A stretch of 24,339 nucleotides of DNA from Gracilariopsis chorda (Eukaryota; Rhodophyta; Florideophyceae; Gracilariales; Gracilariaceae), in NCBI GenBank assembly GCA_003194525.1, contig NBIV01000604.1, positions 1 through 24,339 on the forward strand. Direction: 5' to 3'. Within the stretch, counting starts at the first letter, position 1; every line of letters starts with the position of its first letter. The notes under the pieces are model-generated. The model did not search any database. It worked only from the letters and a program-made list of their open reading frames with translations, and was not told the DNA's origin. Shown piece after piece: positions 9,031 through 15,318 of this stretch. The position numbers were made by a program, and so were the translations under genes.

Positions 9031-9231
9031 TCCCTACGGGGGTGCAAAACACTACACACGTGTGGCACAAGCCAGCAATGCTGTGCACTACACTTGTCAA
9101 CCAAATTGGGGCCCTTCCAACGGAAACAGATTACCGGTGTAACACTCATACTTCACGGCAAAGTGGTGAGCATCGCCAGAGCGGGATATGAGCGCACGAC
9201 GTGCTGATACCGCTAGGAGCGTTGCACTTCA

Positions 9232-9246
9232 TCTCCCCCTCCTTAA
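9232..9246 (-). promoter_or_regulatory. 3' polypurine tract of element A
   Basis: Minus strand TTAAGGAGGGGGAGA directly abuts the LTR start TGAAGTGC. This is the expected plus-strand primer position and fixes which side of the LTR is the 3' end of the internal region. It shares AAGGAGGGGGAG with four internal motifs and their duplicate. Confidence 0.85.
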
Positions 9247-9301
9247 GGAGCAAGAACCACATTCGGTGAGCGTTCGCCGCGACAGCGCGTTGTGCGTAAG
9301 T

Positions 9302-9542
9302 ATGTCCGCGTCAAGTGATGGTACCGTATCCGGCTCGGGTTTTGTCTTCACTCAAGTGGATATCCACCGAGAACAACTCGACGTCAGCAACTCTCCGCCT
9401 ATCCCGCGACGACCTGCTTTACCTTCCGCGCCTTCAGCGATGAATCCCAGCAACAACGATCCGCATGGCGGGAACAATCTTCCGCCATCGGGTTTCTTTT
9501 CCGGTCTTCCGACTGCACCGCTTCTGTCCTCTGCGGGTCATC
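9302..9542 (+). CDS. Antisense ORF of element A, 5' part (split by element B)
   Basis: Starts at ATG 9302, 56 nt beyond the PPT; in-frame ATGs also occur at 9188 (inside the LTR) and 9440. About 80 residues, serine-, proline- and asparagine-rich, look disordered. The frame reaches the element B target site and continues in register at 19275, immediately after the second TCATC, so the two halves were one ORF before insertion. Orientation is opposite to gag-pol while lying between the chromodomain end and the 3' LTR. Antisense ORFs in that position are known from plant Tat/Ogre elements; I see no similarity to those proteins. Function unknown. Confidence 0.7.
9538..9542. other. Target site duplication, left (TCATC)
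   Basis: TCATC immediately before the 5' LTR of element B, repeated at 19270-19274 after the 3' LTR. Five bases is usual for Ty3/gypsy integrases. Confidence 0.9.
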
Positions 9543-9720
9543 TGTAGTGCAACGCCCTCAGGGAGGGATTCTGGGTACTTGAACGCTTTCCCGATATTAT
9601 CGGTTGTGTAGTGTGTATATGAACTACGCCCCACAATGGTGGGTATGGACACGTGGGACACGGTTTTGGGTCAATTGGCGGTTGGCCACAGTAGTGGATG
9701 TTGCCACGGAATGTGGAGTA

Positions 9721-9746
9721 TTTTAGTTAATATTATTTATTATTTT
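9721..9746 (+). promoter_or_regulatory. AT-rich block in LTR of element B (candidate promoter)
   Basis: TTTTAGTTAATATTATTTAT and following T/A bases, about 180 bp into the LTR and the most A/T-rich stretch there. The same block is in the 3' LTR. Position parallels the A/T block in element A's LTR. Core promoter is a guess; a polyadenylation role is also possible. Confidence 0.3.
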
Positions 9747-9775
9747 CACACCCATTTCTGGGAAGCTAGTACTTA

Positions 9776-9800
9776 GTGCGACGGCGCACTGCCGTCGCAC
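9776..9800 (+). other. 10-bp perfect hairpin in LTR of element B
   Basis: GTGCGACGGC, loop GCACT, GCCGTCGCAC. A copy without mismatch is at 18698-18722 in the 3' LTR. It is the longest perfect stem I found in the window. Confidence 0.8.
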
Positions 9801-10325
9801 CAGTAAACCTTCCACAACAAGGGACCCCAACCTGGGGAATTGGCTCTGAGCCTTACCGCCTCCGCGTGTTCTCAACTCCTCCTTGGAGGGAAGCACCGTA
9901 GTGTACGGAAGTTCACCCCCATTGCACATCTGAAGGAGACCCATCATTGGGAGTACTAATTGTTCCAAGTGTCTTGGTGTTTCGCCCTGTATAGGGTTAT
10001 TGTTACCGGCATTGCCGTATTTGTTCGTCGCTCTCGCGACTCTCTTCGCCCTTCCTTCTTCCGCTTTTTAGGGTAGCACCTCCCGCTATCCGCGGCTCTC
10101 GTGTGCGCATCTGCTCACACACCCCCACTTACGTGAAAGCATACCTCTACTGAGGATCACACCCCGCTCACGCGGATACCGATTCTTCGCCTTCACCTCC
10201 CTGCGCGAGTCGCGACAGGTGTCCCTGGTCTTACAAACCGGCTTCGCCGTGACACCTCTGGGAGGGCTCTACCCAACTGGGTTCACCTCGTGAGAGGAAG
10301 ATCCCGGACGTCTTTCGGTGTTTTT

Positions 10326-10336
10326 CCCCTTTGGGG
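10326..10336 (+). other. Terminal LTR hairpin, element B
   Basis: CCCC-TTT-GGGG, 12 bases before the LTR end; the counterpart in element A is CCCA-TCT-TGGG. Paired changes in both arms suggest an RNA structure near the primer site. Confidence 0.45.
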
Positions 10337-10351
10337 CATTGCACCACAAAG

Positions 10352-10369
10352 TGGTCTCCCGACCTAGAA
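10352..10369 (+). promoter_or_regulatory. Primer binding site, element B
   Basis: TGGTCTCCCGACCTAGAA, three bases (AAG) after the LTR end, identical to element A's PBS. TGG pairs with a tRNA CCA end. The shared three-base gap is consistent in both elements. Confidence 0.88.
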
Positions 10370-10453
10370 TCGGTTTTTGTTTTCCCTCTTACGAGGTTAG
10401 TTTTCATTCACCGGAAGTTCCGTGATCGTTTCCCGTCGTAACGGTATTTTCTC

Positions 10454-12628
10454 ATGTCGAGAAATCCCTCCGACGCGGAGCCAGTGGTTACGCGTAGTCG
10501 CTCCCGCGACAACGCGGACACTTCCGAAGTTCGGTTCGTACCCCGTATCCCTATACGGACAAGTTCCAGCCGTGCTGGCGCCGCTTCATCGCGGAATGAT
10601 ACCCCCGACCGGGAACCCCGGAACCTCCTTTTGCTCTCGTTATCACCCCCGCAGGGGAATGCAGCATTGACTCCGGCTGTTGCCGCAGTGCCCCAGGCAC
10701 CCCGGCCTGCTCCCGCTGTCGCGGCTTCAAGCCCCCGTGGAACGGGCGATAACACCCTCCAGGGGACTTCCCTGGAATCCCAGGTCCGCGCTCTGTGGAC
10801 CGCCCATGACACCCTTGTAGGGGAACTAAAATCCCTCCAAGAGGTGGTCTCGGCAACCCCCGTAGAGGAGGTCGCCGAGGAACTCCGTATTTTACGGTCT
10901 GACGTCAACTCCGTGTTGGAGAGTTTGGGACAACCCGCCGCCTTCATCGAAGGAGTTGAAGCCCGATTTGATCGGATTGGTGCCCGCCTGGAGACGCTGG
11001 AGCAGTTCGTCCTCATGGACAAACCATCCCCGGGTGATCCGGTAAACGAAGCATCGCACAACGACCAGCTTGCTGGGAAGAAGAAACGCCGTCACCGACG
11101 GAAACACCACCGAAAATATTCGGACTCCGATTCTTCGACATCGTCGGACTCATCCCGAAACCATTCGGTTAGCTCGAGCTCCTCGGACTCCGACTCGGAG
11201 GACGAGAAGCGAGGCTACTCCTCCCGCTCGAAGCGGTCATCGGCCACTGAAGGTGTGGTCCGAACCCGCCAGAAGGGGAGAAGACACCCCGGTCTCCGGG
11301 AATTGAAACCGACAAACCCGGATTACCGGAAGCTTTTATCATACCGGTACTACCGGCTTGAAGATTCGTCACTTGGACGTACGCCCCGTGGTACGGGAAA
11401 GGTGCGAGAATGCATTAAGCGAATGCAGCTCTCGCTCCGCAACCAGTATTTTACTGGAGAGGACCCAGTCCTAGTACTGGATTTCCTATCCCGCTTTGTA
11501 GCGGAGGCCGATATCCTCGGTATGAATGAGGGACAAGCCTATTTGGCTTTACCGTATTTCTTACGGGGAGTGGCGGAGGACCAATACACCTCTGTCAGAG
11601 GATCTTCTCGCGCCTCCGAGGGAGGAGTTACTTGCTGGCCGGAGGCTGTGCAGTATCTTCTGCGCTCCTACGCCACCAACACCGCTATTCAGCAGGCTAT
11701 CCTCGCTTTGCGAGATACACGCCAGCGTGCTGGAGAGACCGAGACCGATTACTCGGTGCGCCTTAACAAGGCTTTCCACAGATGTGGTAACGTATACCCC
11801 GCTGGGGAGCGCAGTACCATGTTCATTGATGGTCTTGACCCGGCAATCCGGAGTTTAGTTACCCGTTATCGGGAGGACAAGCGAAGGATCACCTACCTCG
11901 AGCTGGTCCAACACGCTCGAGCGGAAGGGGATGCACTTCGTGCAAGAACTCCGAACAATCGGTCTAAATCCGCCAAGGCGTTGTTGCTGGAAAGCGAAGC
12001 TTCCTCTCTCCCGCTCACCGCGGATGGGAACCCTGGACAGGGATTTGATACCGTGCATTTAGCGCAGGGGGATGGTGTGTCGATACCCACCAGTGAGTTA
12101 CCGTCAACGACGGAGATGACCCATGATACGGGAACAGAAGATCCCGTTCTATACGGTGGTAACAGTCGGGTTCAACCCCAACGACTCCCGTTTTCAAACG
12201 GTCAATCCCGTTATCAACGGCCTGGATGGACTGACACCCGCCCTGCTGTTCGCTTCTCCGATACTCGGAATAATAATCCGCGTGTCGCGGTGCTGGCTCT
12301 CATTTGCCACCTGTGCTATGCCCATGGCCATACCTCTCCTCAGTGTATTTGTTCACTGAAGGATATGGCCAAGGTGGTGGCAAATTATGAGGCCCTCACT
12401 CCAGAGGAGAAACGTTCCGTCCCGACGGCTTCCTACCTCCGTGCTAAAACGGACTTTTCTCACGCCCTACCACAGACCCCGCGTGCGCGGCAAGCTTCAT
12501 ACACCCCGATTCGGGAGATCACGCAACCATCCGTTGCAACCCCCGCTTATGCGGATAGAAACCCCCGTCAACGGGATGAAGCACTCGTTGTCGAGGAAAC
12601 CAACCCACCGCCGAAGGCGGAAAACTAA
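10454..12628 (+). CDS. gag: Gag polyprotein of element B
   Basis: 724 residues from ATG at 10454, 84 nt after the PBS, to TAA 12626-12628. An alanine/proline-rich N-terminus is followed by a predicted coiled coil with a long hydrophobic-heptad stretch (ALWTAHDTLVGELKSLQEVV), a Ser/Asp run (YSDSDSSTSSDSS), then the capsid-like core (FTGEDPVLVLDFLSRFVAEA, VTCWPEAVQYLLRSYA, FHRCGNVYPAGER) and one CCHC zinc knuckle, residues 618-631 (bases 12305-12346). The core is close to element A Gag, while the N- and C-terminal thirds have diverged. The frame is intact. Many short hairpins lie in the coding strand, for example at 10504-10517 and 10543-10558. Confidence 0.94.
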   Translation: MSRNPSDAEPVVTRSRSRDNADTSEVRFVPRIPIRTSSSRAGAASSRNDTPDREPRNLLLLSLSPPQGNAALTPAVAAVPQAPRPAPAVAASSPRGTGDNTLQGTSLESQVRALWTAHDTLVGELKSLQEVVSATPVEEVAEELRILRSDVNSVLESLGQPAAFIEGVEARFDRIGARLETLEQFVLMDKPSPGDPVNEASHNDQLAGKKKRRHRRKHHRKYSDSDSSTSSDSSRNHSVSSSSSDSDSEDEKRGYSSRSKRSSATEGVVRTRQKGRRHPGLRELKPTNPDYRKLLSYRYYRLEDSSLGRTPRGTGKVRECIKRMQLSLRNQYFTGEDPVLVLDFLSRFVAEADILGMNEGQAYLALPYFLRGVAEDQYTSVRGSSRASEGGVTCWPEAVQYLLRSYATNTAIQQAILALRDTRQRAGETETDYSVRLNKAFHRCGNVYPAGERSTMFIDGLDPAIRSLVTRYREDKRRITYLELVQHARAEGDALRARTPNNRSKSAKALLLESEASSLPLTADGNPGQGFDTVHLAQGDGVSIPTSELPSTTEMTHDTGTEDPVLYGGNSRVQPQRLPFSNGQSRYQRPGWTDTRPAVRFSDTRNNNPRVAVLALICHLCYAHGHTSPQCICSLKDMAKVVANYEALTPEEKRSVPTASYLRAKTDFSHALPQTPRARQASYTPIREITQPSVATPAYADRNPRQRDEALVVEETNPPPKAEN

Positions 12629-14421
12629 CTGAGGGAGTCTCCCCTTTGGGAGAGGCGTCCTCAAAAACGAGGCTGTTGGCGCCCGAGGCGTCCTCGCCTC
12701 GCTCCCCGGTGAAATTCCTCTCGAGGAAAGACACCGCTGACGCGGACTCTGCGCACCTCGGTGTGTTGCGTCGCCCGTGGATACGGAGTAAAAATCCCCG
12801 GATTTCCGGTAGAGTCTTGGTCTTGGCCAAACGCAATTATAAGGTCTATGCCGACCTTGGCCTTGACCCCCAATTTATGGTGAGGTTTCTCACCGTCCTG
12901 GATACAGGTGCAGGCCCCAACTTTGTCGTGGAATCATTGTTACCCCCGCTTGTGCGGTCGCGTATCCGCTCTGACGCGGTCCCCGACATTTCGGATGCGA
13001 ACAACAATCCGTTACAAACGGTGGGCACAGTGGACCTCGTCGTGAGACTTGGTACCTCTGTGGTGAAGTTGGACTTCATCGTTTGCCGTTCATTGGCAGC
13101 ACCAGTGATACTGGGATGTGATTACTGCGACAGATTTGTCGACGCAATCAGGCCCCGCCTCAGGCGTGTAGAACTTGACGACGGATCGTCGGTTCCGATT
13201 GTTCGCCGCCCGCTAAAGCGGTCCTCTCGGAAACAAGTTCCGCTCCCTGCTGCGCAGGAACCACCGCCCGCGTCCCGCGAGTCCACCAAGCTCCGCGTCG
13301 CTGCCTCGGTTTCTATACCGGCTGAGTCCCAAGTCTGGGTGCAGGTAAATTCCCGTCAACACGGTCTTCGGGTTATACAACCCCTCGCCTCGTTGTACGA
13401 GAAATCCCAGCTGGCGCTGGCTAATGGAATTGTCTCCATTTCCCCGGATGTTCCTTTCCGGATATTGGTTGCCAACCTTGGCAAACACCCCCAGTATCTG
13501 GTCAAACACCAAGTAATTGGGAGTGTAACCCCCCATCCTATGGGAATGCTGCCAACGAAGATGACAGCCGCCGATGTACTCGGAATTACCACCTCTTCTG
13601 AGGAGTTCGCCCCGCCGTCCGAAGACGTCAAGTCTAAGGAGGGGGAGGAAACCGCTACTTCAGCGTCGAACATACCGAGTAACTCGGAATTGCGAACCAC
13701 ACCTGTTCCACAGGACAATGCTCCATCGAGCAATGACCGGATTGATCCTGAAAAAGCACTTGAAGCGCTGAACTTCAGCCACGTGCCAGAGTCGCACCGC
13801 GACAAACTCCGTACTATGTTACGGGAATTCACCACAATGTGGGATGGCTCGCTTGGCGAGATTGATGCAACGGAACACCGGATCGATTTAATCCCCGGTG
13901 CGCGACCGGTTGCACAACCCCCTTACAGGGCAGGTCCGAAAGCTCGGGAAGAGGAGCAGTCCCAGGTGGACAAGATGCTACGCGCAGGTGTGATTGAGCC
14001 CGCTCAATCGCCCTGGGCATCCCCAGTTGTACTGGCTTTAAAGGCCGACGGAACCTGGAGGTTCTGTGTCGACTACCGCCGGCTCAATGCCGTGACTGTT
14101 AGGGACACGTACCCCATCCCTCGTATGGACGAGTGCATTGAATCCCTTGGAGACGCCACCGTGTTCACGGCCCTTGATGCCAATTGGGGATATTGGCAAG
14201 TACCTGTCAGACAGGAGGATCGCGACAAAACCGCATTCACCTGCCATGCAGGAACGTACCGCTTCAAGCGGATGCCATTTGGGTTAACCAACGCCCCCGC
14301 CACCTTTCAGCGTGCAGTAGATATTCTACTCAACCGCTTTAAGTGGCGGAGTTGTCTGGTCTACCTTGATGATATCATCATCTTCTCCAACTCGTTGGAC
14401 GACCATCTCACTCACGTCTGA
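12580..14421 (+). CDS. pol: Pol N-terminus: protease and reverse transcriptase of element B
   Basis: Open in the -1 frame from 12580, overlapping gag by 49 nt, with no ATG before the protease. Protease: DTG at 12901-12909 in VLDTGAGPNFVVES, then VILGCDYCDRF. RT: GVIEPAQSPWASPVV, FCVDYRRLN, FKRMPFGLTNAPATFQR and catalytic YLDDIIIFS (Y codon at 14362). Ends at TGA 14419-14421; element A has an arginine codon there, so a CGA to TGA change (a CpG transition) is likely. The same frame continues without a shift. A KEGEE-coding polypurine motif is at 13636-13649. Confidence 0.93.
   Translation, partial: STRCRGNQPTAEGGKLTEGVSPLGEASSKTRLLAPEASSPRSPVKFLSRKDTADADSAHLGVLRRPWIRSKNPRISGRVLVLAKRNYKVYADLGLDPQFMVRFLTVLDTGAGPNFVVESLLPPLVRSRIRSDAVPDISDANNNPLQTVGTVDLVVRLGTSVVKLDFIVCRSLAAPVILGCDYCDRFVDAIRPRLRRVELDDGSSVPIVRRPLKRSSRKQVPLPAAQEPPPASRESTKLRVAASVSIPAESQVWVQVNSRQHGLRVIQPLASLYEKSQLALANGIVSISPDVPFRILVANLGKHPQYLVKHQVIGSVTPHPMGMLPTKMTAADVLGITTSSEEFAPPSEDVKSKEGEETATSASNIPSNSELRTTPVPQDNAPSSNDRIDPEKALEALNFSHVPESHRDKLRTMLREFTTMWDGSLGEIDATEHRIDLIPGARPVAQPPYRAGPKAREEEQSQVDKMLRAGVIEPAQSPWASPVVLALKADGTWRFCVDYRRLNAVTVRDTYPIPRMDECIESLGDATVFTALDANWGYWQVPVRQEDRDKTAFTCHAGTYRFKRMPFGLTNAPATFQRAVDILLNRFKWRSCLVYLDDIIIFSNSLDDHLTHV
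12619..12653 (+). promoter_or_regulatory. Gag-Pol recoding signal, element B
   Basis: Gag stop TAA at 12626-12628, then 9 nt, then stem TCTCCC (12638-12643), loop CTTT, GGGAGA (12648-12653). Element A keeps the 9-nt spacing with a different, still paired stem. The last codons GAA AAC TAA offer A-rich bases for a -1 slip but no standard heptamer. Confidence 0.5.
13636..13649 (+). promoter_or_regulatory. Internal polypurine motif between protease and RT, element B
   Basis: AAGGAGGGGGAGGA, encoding KEGEE. Identical 13-base core and same linker position as 5076-5088 in element A, and identical core to element A's 3' PPT. Candidate plus-strand primer. Confidence 0.5.
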
Positions 14422-15318
14422 GACGTGCTGACCGTACTCCGCGATGTGGGAATTACCCTCAAGTTGAGGAAATGCGAGTTTTTCACAGATACTGTGAAGT
14501 ATCTGGGTCACATTATCCGTCCTGGACGGTTAGCGATCGAGAAAGCTCGAGTCAAATCCCTCGTTGAGGCGAAAGAACCCCGTACTCAAACGGAACTGCG
14601 CTCCTTTCTGGGGCTGGTCAACGTTTATCGACGGTTTATCCCGAACTTTTCGGATACTGCAGCGCCCCTGAACGCGTTGTTGCGAAAGGGGAACCCCCCA
14701 AAACTGGGAACATTTACGCCCGAGCAATCGGAAGCTTTTAAATCCTTAAAGGAGGCTGTCACATCAGCACCAATCCTACATCTCCCAAAACTTGGGTTGC
14801 CATACTCCGTAGATACGGACTCGAGCGACTACCAAGTCGGGTGTGCTCTTTTTCAAACCACCCCCGAGGGGGAACGACATCCAATTGGTTATTGGTCACG
14901 TTCGCTCAATGTTCATGAGCGGAACTACTCCGTATCGGAGAAAGAGTGCCTCGCCGTCGTATGGGCGATGACCACTCTGCGCCCCTACCTTATGGGAATT
15001 CACTTCACCGTGTACACGGATCATTCCTCATTGAGGTGGTTGATGAATATCTCCGACCCGTCGGGACGACTCATGCGCTGGAGACTCCGCCTCGCGGAAT
15101 ATGACTTTCAAGTCATTTATGAAAAGGGTGCGCAGAACACCCAGGCCGACGCTTTATCGCGGTTACCCACAAGTGGGGAAGCACTCCCAACAGAGGATGA
15201 TGAAGTCCCATGCTTCATGGCTATAGACCCGGATGATCCGGAATATGCCGTCGAGGCTAGGCCAGAAACCTGGGACGAGGATGCTGATTTTGACGAACTA
15301 CTCGCATCGCGAGATTAA
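14422..15318 (+). CDS. pol: Pol segment: RT thumb/connection and RNase H of element B
   Basis: In the same frame as the protease-RT segment, after the TGA. RT connection motifs (LKLRKCEFF, YLGHIIRPGR, LGLVNVYRRFIP) lead to RNase H with VDTDSSDYQ (D at about 14812), SEKECLA, YTDHSSLRW and QADALSRL supplying the acidic set. An acidic tail follows and ends at TAA 15316-15318, in the variable segment before integrase where element A reads through. Two nonsense codons in one pol mean this copy would need suppression or help in trans unless one or both are sequencing errors. Confidence 0.92.
   Translation, partial: DVLTVLRDVGITLKLRKCEFFTDTVKYLGHIIRPGRLAIEKARVKSLVEAKEPRTQTELRSFLGLVNVYRRFIPNFSDTAAPLNALLRKGNPPKLGTFTPEQSEAFKSLKEAVTSAPILHLPKLGLPYSVDTDSSDYQVGCALFQTTPEGERHPIGYWSRSLNVHERNYSVSEKECLAVVWAMTTLRPYLMGIHFTVYTDHSSLRWLMNISDPSGRLMRWRLRLAEYDFQVIYEKGAQNTQADALSRLPTSGEALPTEDDEVPCFMAIDPDDPEYAVEARPETWDEDADFDELLASRD

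Larger units (their letters stand above)
8452..9231 (-). repeat. LTR of element A (780 bp, single copy)
   Basis: On the minus strand it starts TGAAGTGCAACGC at 9231 and ends TTGCACCACA at 8452. Element B's LTR starts TGTAGTGCAACGC and ends TTGCACCACA, so both boundaries are matched by homology; the last 18 bases differ at one place. The ends form an imperfect inverted repeat. A PBS flanks one side and a polypurine tract the other, so this LTR serves as both 5' and 3' LTR in the assembled sequence. Internal bodies of the two LTRs are largely dissimilar. No second copy exists in the window, so no target duplication can be seen. Confidence 0.9.
1..9542 (-). mobile_element. Element A: Ty3/gypsy chromovirus (main copy)
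   Basis: Minus-strand LTR retrotransposon. Reading minus: LTR 9231-8452, PBS 8448-8431, Gag, protease, RT, RNase H, integrase, linker, chromodomain, spacer, then an antisense ORF whose coding strand is plus. The element continues past base 1 only through the duplicated right copy (19275-24339). Removing nested element B and counting one LTR gives about 10.7 kb per period. Pol order PR-RT-RH-INT is diagnostic of Ty3/gypsy and the C-terminal chromodomain of chromoviruses. Pol is broken at about 4676, 4022 and 2341. Confidence 0.9.
9543..10348 (+). repeat. 5' LTR of element B (806 bp)
   Basis: TGTAGTGCAACGC...CATTGCACCACA. Same length as the 3' LTR and nearly identical. Contains an A/T block near 9721-9746, a 10-bp perfect hairpin at 9776-9800, many short hairpins (for example 9878-9889, 9896-9908) and a terminal CCCC-TTT-GGGG stem. 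Confidence 0.96.

Noticed and set aside
9084..9092. TGCACTACA as the end of element A's LTR (641-bp LTR)
   Set aside because: On minus it matches TGTAGTGCA, but no polypurine tract precedes it. The alternative at 9231 has a PPT, a longer match to element B's LTR start (TGNAGTGCAACGC) and gives a similar LTR length.
9188..9301. ATG at 9188 as the antisense ORF start
   Set aside because: It lies inside the LTR and the frame would run across the PPT. ATG 9302 beyond the PPT is preferred, though not proven.
2341..15318. Alternative genetic code or programmed readthrough at the TAG, TGA and TAA
   Set aside because: Stops fall at different places in the two elements, use all three stop codons and lack a known readthrough context; ordinary nonsense mutations explain them.
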